A stretch of 64,000 nt of DNA from contig NC_014306.1 of assembly GCF_000196615.1 (NCBI RefSeq), positions 4,588,001-4,652,000 on the forward strand, read 5' to 3'. The stretch comes from Erwinia billingiae Eb661. GTDB lineage: Bacteria > Pseudomonadota > Gammaproteobacteria > Enterobacterales > Enterobacteriaceae. Below, piece after piece: positions 1 to 15,875 of this stretch (its first letter is position 1; each line of letters starts with the position of its first letter). The position numbers and the translations under genes were made by a program. A model generated the notes under the pieces. That model was not told where the DNA came from and searched no databases. It worked only from the letters and a program-made list of their open reading frames with translations.

Positions 1-614
<614 letters not shown>

Positions 615-627
615 TTATCCTCTAAAA

Positions 628-3032
<2,405 letters not shown>

Positions 3033-3044
3033 TCAATGACCTGA

Positions 3045-3460
<416 letters not shown>

Positions 3461-3531
3461 ATTGTCAGGTGAGCTAATTGCTAACCTGCGGTTCAGATTG
3501 AACCGGGCCGTCATTTCTGACGAGCCCGCGC

Positions 3532-3559
3532 ATTATACGTGTCTGAGCACACAAAGCAA
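3532..3559 (-). promoter_or_regulatory. S10 operon promoter
   Basis: On the minus strand a perfect -10 TATAAT (3532-3537) lies 16 bases from a -35-like TTGCTT (3554-3559). The predicted start near 3525 gives a leader of about 170 bases before rpsJ, close to the leader length known in E. coli. A GC-rich stretch (GCGCGGGC) directly follows the -10, as in stringently controlled promoters. With the leader and the bfr terminator this accounts for the gene-free stretch 3357-3694. Confidence 0.8.
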
Positions 3560-3629
3560 ACTGTTTGTCGCAAAGGACTGTAGTGGGAAGCTGGAAGTGG
3601 AAGCGCTTGATGGGACTCAGAAATGACAA

Positions 3630-3657
3630 CGCCGCTGAAGTGACTGTTTCAGCGGCG
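3630..3657 (-). terminator. Terminator after bfr
   Basis: A ten-base-pair stem, CGCCGCTGAA (3630-3639) with TTCAGCGGCG (3648-3657) and an eight-base loop, lies 37 bases downstream of the bfr stop codon. In the minus direction it is followed by TTGTCATTTC, a moderate T-rich tail. It separates bfr from the S10 promoter. Confidence 0.7.
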
Positions 3658-3694
3658 AAAATATGTACAACAACATTGCAACTGCCCTACCCTG

Positions 3695-4168
3695 CTATTC
3701 GACTTTTATTTGTGTCTGTAGATAATTTTGAACCCCAACCTTGCCCATCAGCTCGAGTTCGGTTTCCAGGAAATCGATGTGATGCTCTTCATCCTCCAGG
3801 ATCACAATCATCATGTCCCGACTGACATAGTCATGCACCTTGTCGGCGTAGGCTATCGCTTCCCGCAAGTCTCTCGCCCCTTCAAGTTCCAACGCTAAAT
3901 CTGACTTCAGCATCTCTTCAACATCCTCTCCGATGCGAAGTCTGCCCAGATCCTGCAGGTTGGGTAATCCTTCAAGAAACAGAATGCGTTCAATGTACTT
4001 GTCGGCATGCTTCATTTCATCGATGGATTCGTGGTACTCAATATCGTTAAGCCGCATCAGTCCCCAATTCTTGAACATCCGCGCATGCAGGAAATACTGA
4101 TTAATAGCAACCAGCTCATTTCCAAGCAATTTGTTTAAATGACTTATAATTTTCGCATCGCCCTTCAT
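3695..4168 (-). CDS. bfr: Bacterioferritin
   Basis: Heme-containing iron-storage protein forming a 24-subunit shell in the cytoplasm; oxidises Fe(II) at a diiron site. The 157-residue product (E. coli 158) begins [19 protein letters not shown]. Expected ligands are at their usual places: Glu18, Glu51 and His54 for the ferroxidase centre, and Met52, the heme-binding methionine. It follows bfd by 84 bases on the same strand, so the reductase partner and the store are probably co-transcribed. A terminator lies downstream. Confidence 0.97.
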   Translation of the reverse strand: MKGDAKIISHLNKLLGNELVAINQYFLHARMFKNWGLMRLNDIEYHESIDEMKHADKYIERILFLEGLPNLQDLGRLRIGEDVEEMLKSDLALELEGARDLREAIAYADKVHDYVSRDMMIVILEDEEHHIDFLETELELMGKVGVQNYLQTQIKVE

Positions 4169-4252
4169 TTTGCTTCCTCCGCTTCCAGTTAATCAAATCG
4201 TAGACGCGGATTGGGGGAAGTCAAAAAACCATGACAAATTATAGGGAGATTA

Positions 4253-4447
4253 TCAGGCGATCTCTTTGTACTGCGGAACGTGCTGCATTTCTTCATCCAT
4301 GATTTCGCGCGCGGCACGGATACATTTGCCACATTGTTTGCCAACCGGGACCAGTTGACGAAGGTGCTGTAACGATTTCGGTTGATAACGACGGACAACT
4401 TCGCGGATGGTTTTATCACTAACGGCATTACACAAGCAGACGTACAT
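4253..4447 (-). CDS. bfd: Bacterioferritin-associated ferredoxin
   Basis: Small [2Fe-2S] protein that binds bacterioferritin and passes electrons to the stored iron so that it can be released. The product has 64 residues (MYVCLCNAVSDKTIREVV...), the family length. The cluster cysteines are visible as Cys4, Cys6, Cys39 and Cys42 (CLC ... CGKC). It sits upstream of bfr in the same direction. An AT-rich patch just upstream (about 4475-4500) could hold an iron-responsive operator, but I did not find a convincing Fur box. Confidence 0.97.
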   Translation of the reverse strand: MYVCLCNAVSDKTIREVVRRYQPKSLQHLRQLVPVGKQCGKCIRAAREIMDEEMQHVPQYKEIA

Positions 4448-4540
4448 TTTGCGACTCCAGTACAGTTTCTGATCATAGTGTAAATGCGAATCGTTTTTAT
4501 TTCAATCACTACCCCTGCCGGCGTCAAATTACAGGCATAA

Positions 4541-4566
4541 AAAAAGAGCACCGAAGTGCTCTTTTT
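4541..4566. terminator. Bidirectional terminator between tufA and bfd
   Basis: A stem GAGCAC (4546-4551) with GTGCTC (4556-4561) around a CGAA loop is flanked by A5 and T5 runs, so it works as an intrinsic terminator in either direction. It lies 45 bases past the tufA stop and ends the str operon. Confidence 0.88.
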
Positions 4567-4611
4567 ATTTGCACCGGCAGAGCGAACCCTGCCGTTTCAA
4601 ATCATCGACAA

Positions 4612-5853
<1,242 letters not shown>

Positions 5854-5866
5854 TTAAAACTGTAGC

Positions 5867-8011
<2,145 letters not shown>

Positions 8012-8074
8012 TTAGTAAACCCCAGCGGGTGAGTCACTGGGACGCCCGCTGGGTTAATAACAACTACGAAGCTG

Positions 8075-8560
<486 letters not shown>

Positions 8561-8641
8561 TTAATTCAGGATTGTCCAAAACTCTACGAGTTTATTATGA
8601 CATTTAATATAAAACGTTTGGCCTTACTTAACGGAGAACCA

Positions 8642-9119
<478 letters not shown>

Positions 9120-9141
9120 GAAATAACCAGGATATCTTCAG

Positions 9142-9429
9142 TTACCAGGTCATTTGTTGTGGGTTTTTTACCGTCAGCGCGACGAAATCAGTATAGCTTA
9201 CTGTCGCCACACTGATTGAAATTTGAGCAGAAAGCCCACGCGCGACAATGTCTTCTTCCAGCACATACAGGGATATAGGGGCTTTCTGCAGGATTTCAAG
9301 GCTACGCGTCCCTTCAATTGCGGCTAGCACGCCATCCTGAATGAGCAGAACATCGTCGCCTGCCGCAAATAAACGCACGATCGCGGCTAAATCGGTCTTA
9401 AAGGGGGAAGCGGTCAGAGTGTGAAGCAT
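9142..9429 (-). CDS. tusB: tRNA 2-thiouridine sulfur relay protein TusB
   Basis: Subunit of the TusBCD complex, which passes persulfide sulfur from TusA to TusE for 2-thiouridine formation at tRNA position 34. I start at the ATG at 9427-9429, giving 95 residues (MLHTLTASPFKTDLAAIVRLF...), the length of E. coli TusB; an upstream in-frame start adds 13 residues that overlap tusC. The C-terminus YTDFVALTVKNPQQMTW matches the family. Last gene of yheO-tusD-tusC-tusB, immediately upstream of the str operon promoter. Confidence 0.93.
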   Translation of the reverse strand: MLHTLTASPFKTDLAAIVRLFAAGDDVLLIQDGVLAAIEGTRSLEILQKAPISLYVLEEDIVARGLSAQISISVATVSYTDFVALTVKNPQQMTW

Positions 9430-9436
9430 AAAATCC

Positions 9437-9796
9437 TCAAAACGTGATGATCCGATCGTACTTTCCAAGCGCTTCTCGCAATGCAGCAGGCGTCATCACT
9501 TCGACCGGCAGCACGTCGGTCATTTCGGCATTCAGGCCACGTTCAGCCAACGATTCCGCACAGACATAGAAATGCTCGATGTCATACAGCGGCAGCACGC
9601 CAAAGGTCGCAATGTAATTGCGCGAAAGTATCTGTTCGGGATGCTGGCCTGAGATAAGCTGGAACACGCCATCGCTGACAAAAAACAGCGCCAGCTCTTC
9701 ACTCAATGCAGACATCGCCATCACCGCATCAAGCCCTTCGCGGCCGGCACTGTTGCCATGAGGAGCCTGGCTGAACACGAACGCCACACGGTTCAT
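9437..9796 (-). CDS. tusC: tRNA 2-thiouridine sulfur relay protein TusC
   Basis: DsrF-like subunit of the heterohexameric TusBCD sulfur carrier. The 119-residue product ([31 protein letters not shown]...) has the E. coli length and the N-terminal FSQAPHG segment of the DsrE/F fold. Its start codon overlaps the tusD stop by one base (TGATG), a typical translational coupling. Role inferred from family and operon; no odd features. Confidence 0.94.
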   Translation of the reverse strand: MNRVAFVFSQAPHGNSAGREGLDAVMAMSALSEELALFFVSDGVFQLISGQHPEQILSRNYIATFGVLPLYDIEHFYVCAESLAERGLNAEMTDVLPVEVMTPAALREALGKYDRIITF

Positions 9797-10182
9797 CAGA
9801 ACTGCACCAGACGGTCACAGGTCAGCGCCGCTTCCGCCAGCGCACCCAATCCCGACAGCTGAAAGCCTTCCGCCAGATTGGCCGCAGGCAGCCCCAGATT
9901 GGTCGCTTCCTGCCGATCGGTAATGCCCCGACGTAACGCCGCGGCCACGCAGATATTCAACGTCACGCCCTGCTCCTGATGCAGGCGCTGCCAGGCCTGA
10001 CTGAGGTGAAATTCATCGCTGGCCGGTGAGGTTAACTGGCTGGCATTCAGCACGCCTTCACGATAGAAGAACACGCTCTCCAGCTGATGGCCGGCGGCCA
10101 GTAAAGCCTGGGCGAAAAGATAGGCGCTGCTGGATTGCTGCGTGCCGTAAGCCGGTCCGGTGACCAGCAGAGAATAACGCAT
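9796..10182 (-). CDS. tusD: tRNA 2-thiouridine sulfur relay protein TusD
   Basis: Catalytic subunit of TusBCD that carries the persulfide. The product has 128 residues, as in E. coli. The active cysteine is seen as Cys78 in [12 protein letters not shown], which is the residue shown to accept sulfur from TusA in E. coli. It overlaps yheO upstream and tusC downstream by one base each. Confidence 0.95.
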   Translation of the reverse strand: MRYSLLVTGPAYGTQQSSSAYLFAQALLAAGHQLESVFFYREGVLNASQLTSPASDEFHLSQAWQRLHQEQGVTLNICVAAALRRGITDRQEATNLGLPAANLAEGFQLSGLGALAEAALTCDRLVQF

Positions 10183-10904
10183 CAGCGATCGTGCCCCTGC
10201 AAATCACCGTTCTTGAACTGGCGGATGTAGAGATAAACCGTGTGCTTGGAAATATTCAGGCGGTCGGCGACCTGGTTAATGGCATCCTTGATATCAAAGA
10301 TCCCCTTCTCATACAGGTTCAGCACGATCTGACGGTTTTTGGCGTTGTTGGACACATTGCGGTCGCCGCTCACCTCTTCGATGGTGAACTCCAGCGTTTG
10401 CATCACCAAATCGTCAACCGACGACGCGAAGTTCACGGAAGATGCCGCGTCCTGTGTCTCCGGTGGCATAAACGTCGCCATAATCTGAGAGAAAGGCACA
10501 TCCAGGTTCATGTTGATGCACAGCAGGCCAATGACGCGTTGATCGCCGTTGCGGATGGCAATGGTCACCGATTTCATCAGTACGCCGCTTTTTGCCCGCG
10601 TGAAGTAGGCTTTGGAGACATTGCTGTCTGCGCCATTCATGTCATGCAGCATACGCAGCGCCAGGTCGGTGATAGGCGACCCAATTTTACGCCCCGTGTG
10701 CTCGCCATTGGCGATTCTGACCGCTGAGCACTTCAAATCTTCCAGTGAATGCAGCACGATTTCGCAGTGGGAGCCGATCAGCATTGCCAATCCATCCACC
10801 ACCGCTTCATAGGATTTGAGGATATCAAAGTCAGTTTGCACGAAGGGATGCTGTTCCAGTAATTCCAGATCGGCCACATCACCGGTAAAAATTGAACCAG
10901 ACAT
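10182..10904 (-). CDS. yheO: PAS- and HTH-domain regulator YheO
   Basis: Predicted DNA-binding regulator of the YheO family, 240 residues. The N-terminal two thirds form the YheO-type PAS-like sensor (about residues 20-140). The last 45 residues hold a helix-turn-helix, with [30 protein letters not shown] readable in two parts (GIFDIKDAI and [15 protein letters not shown]). It leads the tusDCB operon, overlapping tusD by one base. Ligand and targets are not known to me, although the operon suggests a link to sulfur or tRNA thiolation status. Confidence 0.9.
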   Translation of the reverse strand: MSGSIFTGDVADLELLEQHPFVQTDFDILKSYEAVVDGLAMLIGSHCEIVLHSLEDLKCSAVRIANGEHTGRKIGSPITDLALRMLHDMNGADSNVSKAYFTRAKSGVLMKSVTIAIRNGDQRVIGLLCINMNLDVPFSQIMATFMPPETQDAASSVNFASSVDDLVMQTLEFTIEEVSGDRNVSNNAKNRQIVLNLYEKGIFDIKDAINQVADRLNISKHTVYLYIRQFKNGDLQGHDR

Positions 10905-11071
10905 TTAGACACCACCCTTTAAGAGAGCCTGTCGCACGGCGCAAGGGCAGACTCATTCTGAAGAAAATGCGTGAGGCACAGTCTATCAAATATCAGAAAC
11001 GCCTGTCCTGACCTTTGTCATGAAATGCCGGGGAACGCAACAACAAGAGGGATTTTACAGCGGGGAAAGCA

Positions 11072-11096
11072 CACCGCCACACAATGTGTGGCGGTG
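11072..11096 (-). terminator. Terminator after fkpA
   Basis: A near-perfect palindrome CACCGCCACACA (11072-11083) and TGTGTGGCGGTG (11085-11096) lies eight bases beyond the fkpA stop. In the minus direction it is followed by TGCTTTCCCC, a weak T tail, so termination may be partial. Confidence 0.65.
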
Positions 11097-11103
11097 AGAG
11101 GTG

Positions 11104-11940
11104 TTACTTCGCCTGCGTGGCGGCTGGGGCTTCTGCTGGGCTCGGAGCATTAGCATCCGCTTTGGCAGCAGGTTTGATGTCAAGCAGCTCAACATCGAAC
11201 ACCAGCGTGGAGTTAGCCGGGATACCCGGAACGCCGTTTTTGCCGTAAGCCAGCTGTGGTGGGATCACCAGCTTAATCTTACCGCCTTTCTTCACGTGCT
11301 TCAGACCTTCAGTCCAGCCTGGGATAACGCCATCCAGACGGAATGACAGTGGCTCACCGCGGGTGTAGGAGTTATCGAATTCAGTACCGTCAATCAGCGT
11401 ACCTTTGTAGTTCACTACCACAGTGTCGCTGTCTTTCGGTGCGTCGCCGGTACCTTCTTTCTCAACCTGGTAAAGCAGGCCAGACTCGGTTTTCTTCACG
11501 CCTTTTTCTTTCGCGAACTTGGTGGCATAAGCCTCACCTTTCGCGGTGTTCTCTTTTGCGTCTTTTTCCATCTTGGCCTGAGCGGCGCCTTTCACGCGGC
11601 CTTCAAATGACTGCAGCGTCTGCTCGATTTCCTGGTCTGAGAGTTTGCTCTTACCCGCAAAAGCGTCCTGAACACCGGAGATCAGCTGATCTTTATCCAG
11701 TTTGATGCCCAGTTTCTCTTGCTCTTTCAGTGAGTTCTCCATGTAGCGACCCAATGACGCACCCAGCGCATAAGCGGACTGCTGGTCGTCATTCTTGAAG
11801 GCTGCATTCTTCGGTGCCTGCTGTGGTGCCTGTTCAGCCGGTGCTGCTGCCGGAGTAGTTTCGGCAGCCATTGCCAGTGGCGCATTCAGCGCAACGGCCA
11901 TGGTGGTGGCTAACAGTGTGACTTTAAACAGTGATTTCAT
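11104..11940 (-). CDS. fkpA: Periplasmic FKBP-type peptidyl-prolyl isomerase FkpA
   Basis: Envelope chaperone and proline isomerase, usually part of the sigma-E stress response. I start at the ATG at 11938-11940 (GGAGAAATGG upstream), giving 278 residues beginning MKSLFKVTLLATTMAVALNAPLAMA, a signal peptide that ends with an AMA-A cleavage site near residue 25. The N-terminal dimerisation helices (SAYALGASLGRYMENSLKEQ) precede the FKBP domain (about 150-250) with VVNYKGTLIDGTEFDNSY and VIPGWTEGL. The C-terminal tail is alanine-rich. Divergent from slyX. Confidence 0.95.
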   Translation of the reverse strand: MKSLFKVTLLATTMAVALNAPLAMAAETTPAAAPAEQAPQQAPKNAAFKNDDQQSAYALGASLGRYMENSLKEQEKLGIKLDKDQLISGVQDAFAGKSKLSDQEIEQTLQSFEGRVKGAAQAKMEKDAKENTAKGEAYATKFAKEKGVKKTESGLLYQVEKEGTGDAPKDSDTVVVNYKGTLIDGTEFDNSYTRGEPLSFRLDGVIPGWTEGLKHVKKGGKIKLVIPPQLAYGKNGVPGIPANSTLVFDVELLDIKPAAKADANAPSPAEAPAATQAK

Positions 11941-12053
11941 CCATTTCTCCAAAACCGAAGGCTCTCACCTCGGAAATCGTTTACAGGCCAGGGCCTGCAC
12001 TATAACTGTCTGCGAGGAAGCTACACAATCTCGCAATGAAAACTAAGTTAACT

Positions 12054-12081
12054 TCCGACCGCAGTCCCCTGCGAAAGTTTC
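12054..12081 (-). promoter_or_regulatory. Possible sigma-E promoter of fkpA
   Basis: In the 285-base divergent region between fkpA and slyX, the minus strand carries GAAACTT (12075-12081) and TCGGA (12054-12058) 16 bases apart. This resembles the sigma-E pattern GGAACTT-N16-TCTGA with mismatches. fkpA of E. coli is a known sigma-E gene. The match is imperfect and unproven. Confidence 0.35.
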
Positions 12082-12225
12082 ACCACAGAGATGCAGACGC
12101 GAAAGAACTTTTTCAACCGCTGGAGCGAAATTAACCGCAAAATCCCTATTTCAAGCCAGGCTTTGCCGTTAGAATCACGCCATTCGGCCAGTATACCGGC
12201 CAGTGCAGCAACAAGAGGAAAACGT

Positions 12226-12444
12226 ATGCAACAATCATTGTTTGAAGAGCGGATGGAGATGCTGGAGAGCCGACTGGCCTTTCAGGAACATACCCTGGAA
12301 GAGCTTAACCAAACGGTGATTCATCATGAACTGGAGATGGCCCGTTTGCGTGAGCAAATGCGCCTGCTGACCGATAAGCTAAAATCAGCGGCTCCTTCGA
12401 TGATCGCGTCACAGTCTGAAGAAGCCCCGCCGCCGCACTACTAA
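12226..12444 (+). CDS. slyX: SlyX family protein
   Basis: Short coiled-coil protein of unknown biochemical role, 72 residues as in E. coli. I start at the ATG at 12226 behind AGAGGAAAACGT; a much earlier in-frame ATG would add 45 unconserved residues. The sequence runs [23 protein letters not shown], then continuous heptads to about residue 50, and ends with the conserved EEAPPPHY tail. It shares a divergent promoter region with fkpA and converges on slyD through a shared terminator. Confidence 0.92.
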   Translation: MQQSLFEERMEMLESRLAFQEHTLEELNQTVIHHELEMARLREQMRLLTDKLKSAAPSMIASQSEEAPPPHY

Positions 12445-12461
12445 CGGCCGGTTCAGCGCAT

Positions 12462-12491
12462 AAAAAAAGGAGCCCGTGGGCTCCTTTTTTT
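12462..12491. terminator. Bidirectional terminator between slyX and slyD
   Basis: GGAGCCC (12469-12475) pairs with GGGCTCC (12478-12484), flanked by A7 on one side and T7 on the other, so it can terminate slyX and slyD alike. It lies 17 bases after the slyX stop. Confidence 0.88.
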
Positions 12492-12502
12492 ATGTCGGGC
12501 AC

Positions 12503-13054
12503 TTAGTGGCAGCCACAGCCGCCAGTACCACAACCGCCTTTACCATGGTCGTGATCATGGTCATGGTCGTGATCGTGGTCATGACCGTGCTCACCGTGAA
12601 CGTGGCCATGGGCCAGTTCTTCCGGCGTCGCTTCACGAACCGCAACCACTTCAACGTTGAAGTTCAGGTTCTGACCGGCCAGCATATGGTTACCGTCAAC
12701 CACAACGTGCTCGTCTTCAACTTCGGTGATTTCTACCGGAACAGGACCCTGATCGGTTTCTGCCAGGAAGCGCATGCCAACCTGCAGTTCATCAACGCCC
12801 ATAAACACGTCTTTCGGTACGCGCTGTACCAGGTTGTCGTCATACTGACCGTAAGCGTCGTCGGCAGCGATGTTCACTTCGAACTTATCACCCGCCTGAT
12901 GCTCTTCCAGGGCTTTTTCCAGACCTGAGATCAGGGAACCATGACCGTGCAGGTAATCCAGCGGTGCGCTCACCGGGGACTCATCGACCAACACGCCGTC
13001 TTCTGTACGTACCTGGTATGCCAGGCTGACCACCAGGTCTTTAGCTACTTTCAT
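12503..13054 (-). CDS. slyD: FKBP-type isomerase and metallochaperone SlyD
   Basis: Cytoplasmic proline isomerase with an IF-domain chaperone and a metal-binding tail that supplies nickel to hydrogenase. The 183-residue product starts MKVAKDLVVSLAYQVRTEDG. FKBP halves lie at about 1-70 and 130-150, with the insert-in-flap domain between (AYGQYDDNLVQRVP). The tail is extremely His/Asp rich: an alternating run of His-Asp pairs from about residue 158, then GKGGCGTGGCGCH with three cysteines. The alternating repeat is more regular than in E. coli. Confidence 0.96.
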   Translation of the reverse strand: MKVAKDLVVSLAYQVRTEDGVLVDESPVSAPLDYLHGHGSLISGLEKALEEHQAGDKFEVNIAADDAYGQYDDNLVQRVPKDVFMGVDELQVGMRFLAETDQGPVPVEITEVEDEHVVVDGNHMLAGQNLNFNVEVVAVREATPEELAHGHVHGEHGHDHDHDHDHDHDHGKGGCGTGGCGCH

Positions 13055-13193
13055 GATTACTCCTAACCGTTGAGAACGTTGAGTCCTTAGTTTGTTGACC
13101 TGTTTGCCAACGCGAAAGACTCTAAATTGCGCCGATTGTAACGAATTTCAATGCCGCTGTGTGTTACAGCTTAAAAAAAGCTGAGGCATAACG

Positions 13194-13388
13194 CTACTCA
13201 GGATGGAAAATTCCAATCACTTGCTCATTGGTTCTGACCTGTTCCTGCGCCTGTTTGTCGGCTTCACGCATCTGGTGGCCGCACTTAACACACTCAACCA
13301 CATCGATATTATTCTCCTGCCACAGCGCAAGCGTGTCCTGAGCCTTGCATTTTGGGCAGGTGGCACCTGCAATAAATCTTTTACGCAT
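13194..13388 (-). CDS. yheV: YheV family zinc-ribbon protein
   Basis: Small protein of 64 residues with two CxxC pairs, CPKC (residues 11-14) and CVKC (33-36), that look like a single zinc ribbon. It starts MRKRFIAGATCPKCKAQD and ends VIGIFHPE. Function is not established. It follows kefB by eight bases on the same strand, so it belongs to the kefG-kefB-yheV transcript. Confidence 0.92.
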   Translation of the reverse strand: MRKRFIAGATCPKCKAQDTLALWQENNIDVVECVKCGHQMREADKQAQEQVRTNEQVIGIFHPE

Positions 13389-13396
13389 AATCGATC

Positions 13397-15202
13397 CTAT
13401 TCAAATTCGTCCCAGCCATCAAACTGGCGTTTTTCATGCTGCATCTCAGCCTGAAAAATATCTTCCAGCTCACGACGCGCCTCTTTTACCCGGGAAATTT
13501 GCTGGCTGTCAGCATGATTTGGCATCAGTTCACGCAGCATCCGCATATCTAACCGGCGAAAATGTTGCTGGGCGCGAAACGCCTGATGAGGATGCATGCC
13601 CAGCGTCATCAGCGCCTTGCGTCCTAACTCCAGCGCACTGGAGAAGGTCTCACGCGAGAATTGCGTCACGCCAGCCTGAATCAGCTCGTGCGCCTCCACA
13701 CGTCCCCTCGCCCTTGCGAGGATCTGCAGGTGCGGGAAGTGATGCTGGCAGAGATGCACAATCTCCATCGCATCTTCCGGGCCGTTACAGGTAATCACGA
13801 TAGACTGGGCGGTTTCTGCGCCAGCGGCACGCAGCAGCTCCAGCTCGGTCGCATCCCCATAGTATACTTTGTAACCGTATTTTCGCATCAGGCTAACCGC
13901 ACTGATATCGCGCTCCAGCACGGTAATGCGTTTCTCGTTGGCCATCAGCAGGCGGGCGACAACCTGACCAAAACGCCCGAAGCCCACCACGATCACCTGT
14001 GGCTTATCATCTTCAACGAACGGTTTCTCGGCGGTCTCATCCACTTCGTTAAAGCGTCTTTCCAGAATCTTATCCACGCCCTGCATTAGCAACGGCGTGG
14101 TCATCATCGACAGGGTGACGGTAACCAGCAGCAGCGGCATCTGATCGCCGGTGAAAAGCTTCGCCGAGGAGGCAGCGGAGAACAGCACAAAGGCAAACTC
14201 ACCGCCCTGGCTCAGCACGCCGGAAAATTGCAGGCGTTCTGAACTGCGCAGGCCAAAGATGCGGGAAAGCAGATAGAGCACGCCGGCTTTGATGGAAACC
14301 AGTGCCACCACGCCAATCAGGATTTCGGTGATATGGGTATAAAGCACGCCCAGATTCAGCGCCATGCCGACGGAGATAAAGAACAGGCCCAGCAGCAACC
14401 CTTTGAAGGGATCGATGGCGATTTCAAGCTCATGGCGGTATTCACTTTCCGCCAGCAGGATCCCGGCGATGAAGGTTCCGAGCGCCATCGAAAGCCCCAG
14501 CGCATCCATAAACAGCGCCGAACCCAGCACCAGCAGCAACGCCGCTGCGGTAAAGACTTCACGCACGCCGGAAGCGGCGATAAAGCGGAAGATCGGCTTC
14601 AGCAGATAGCGACCCCCAATCAGCATGCCGGCAAAGGCCAGCACCTTCATGCCAACCTTCATCCAGTCGGTGTGGCCGCTGTCACCGCCGGCCAGTAACG
14701 GCACCAGCGCCAGCGCCGGGATCACTGCCAAATCCTGGAACAGCAGCACCGAAAAGCCCAGCTGACCGGACTCGTTACGGTTCATGCCCTTATCGCGCAT
14801 TAACTGCAGCGCCATCGCCGTCGAGGACATCGCCAGGCCAATGCCGCCGATGGTCGCGGCCTGCCAGGAGAAATCCGTTAGCAGCAGCAGCCCGCCCAAA
14901 ATGGCCGCACTGAAGATAACCTGCGCCGCGCCGACGCCGAAGATAGACCGACGCAGCTCCCACAGCTTTGAGGGCTTCAGTTCCAGGCCGATGATAAACA
15001 TCAGGAACACCACGCCCAGCTCGGAGAAGTGAAGGATCTCGTCCACATCGCTGATAAAACCAAGTCCCCACGGGCCGATGGCAATACCCGCCAGCAGATA
15101 GCCCAGAACCGCGCCAATGCCTAAACGGGCCGCAATCGGTACAGCGATAACCGCAGCAAATAAATAGACCACGCCTGCCGTCAGGAGAGTTTGTCCTTCC
15201 AT
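13397..15202 (-). CDS. kefB: Glutathione-gated potassium efflux antiporter KefB
   Basis: Inner-membrane K+/H+ antiporter of the CPA2 family, opened by glutathione adducts to protect against electrophiles. The product has 601 residues, as in E. coli. About twelve membrane segments occupy residues 1-380. The cytosolic RCK/KTN domain starts near 400 with [18 protein letters not shown], an NAD-type Rossmann glycine motif. It begins directly after the kefG stop (TGAATG), so the ancillary subunit and channel are made together. Confidence 0.96.
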   Translation of the reverse strand: MEGQTLLTAGVVYLFAAVIAVPIAARLGIGAVLGYLLAGIAIGPWGLGFISDVDEILHFSELGVVFLMFIIGLELKPSKLWELRRSIFGVGAAQVIFSAAILGGLLLLTDFSWQAATIGGIGLAMSSTAMALQLMRDKGMNRNESGQLGFSVLLFQDLAVIPALALVPLLAGGDSGHTDWMKVGMKVLAFAGMLIGGRYLLKPIFRFIAASGVREVFTAAALLLVLGSALFMDALGLSMALGTFIAGILLAESEYRHELEIAIDPFKGLLLGLFFISVGMALNLGVLYTHITEILIGVVALVSIKAGVLYLLSRIFGLRSSERLQFSGVLSQGGEFAFVLFSAASSAKLFTGDQMPLLLVTVTLSMMTTPLLMQGVDKILERRFNEVDETAEKPFVEDDKPQVIVVGFGRFGQVVARLLMANEKRITVLERDISAVSLMRKYGYKVYYGDATELELLRAAGAETAQSIVITCNGPEDAMEIVHLCQHHFPHLQILARARGRVEAHELIQAGVTQFSRETFSSALELGRKALMTLGMHPHQAFRAQQHFRRLDMRMLRELMPNHADSQQISRVKEARRELEDIFQAEMQHEKRQFDGWDEFE

Positions 15203-15754
15203 TCAAATACCTCCATAAGGCAAAGGGGAAGCGAGCCAGTCACTGTACGCTCGCGAAAAATTCTTCATCACGTCCGGGGTCTGGCGACGGGCCCAGTAGA
15301 TGATCATCGGCGTCAGCCAGTGCATCCGGCACATCTGCGCCGTCAGCTCGAACGGACGCATAATGTCTGACATCGGATAGCGGTTCAGCCCTTCCTGATG
15401 GTAAGCCGCTTCAGGCTCACCGGTGGTGATCACACTGCGCCAGTATTTGCCTTCCAACACGTTGCCGCCGGGACCGCTGGCAAACCCGCGTGACAGCACA
15501 CGATCGAGCCACTCTTTCAGCAGCGCCGGGCAGCTGTAAGTATAAAGAGGATGCTGGAAAACGATGATGTCGTGCTCGCGCAACAACTGCTGTTCGTAGT
15601 GAATATCGATAAAGAAATCAGGATAGTGCGCGTAGAGATCGTGAACGGTCACGTGCGGCAAATCATAGGCCGGTTGCAGCAAAACCCGATTGGCTATCGA
15701 GTCTTGTGATTCCGGGTGTGCATAAAGCAGCAAAACTTTAGGTGGCTGCGACAT
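15203..15754 (-). CDS. kefG: KefB ancillary quinone oxidoreductase KefG
   Basis: Flavodoxin-like FMN protein that binds KefB and is required for its full activity; it may reduce quinones. I choose the ATG at 15752-15754, preceded by GGAGGGGA, giving 183 residues starting [19 protein letters not shown] (E. coli about 184). The NAD(P)H-quinone oxidoreductase motifs [21 protein letters not shown] and [12 protein letters not shown] are visible in pieces. It is the first gene of kefG-kefB-yheV and is divergent from yheS. Confidence 0.94.
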   Translation of the reverse strand: MSQPPKVLLLYAHPESQDSIANRVLLQPAYDLPHVTVHDLYAHYPDFFIDIHYEQQLLREHDIIVFQHPLYTYSCPALLKEWLDRVLSRGFASGPGGNVLEGKYWRSVITTGEPEAAYHQEGLNRYPMSDIMRPFELTAQMCRMHWLTPMIIYWARRQTPDVMKNFSRAYSDWLASPLPYGGI

Positions 15755-15875
15755 CATTCCCCTCCAAATCATCGTCACGGCGGGGAAATTCCGCTACCAT
15801 GCTCGACGCAACGGAATTCAAGATTCCGAAAAAATTGATGGTTTAATTTAACATATCCTGACTATTACGGCGCTT

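Noticed and set aside
4475..4500. Fur box upstream of bfd
   Set aside because: The AT-rich patch matches the Fur consensus too poorly to call.
12530..12590. CAT/ATG-rich tandem repeat resembling a short satellite or CRISPR-like unit
   Set aside because: It is the coding sequence of the SlyD His-Asp tail; there are no spacers.
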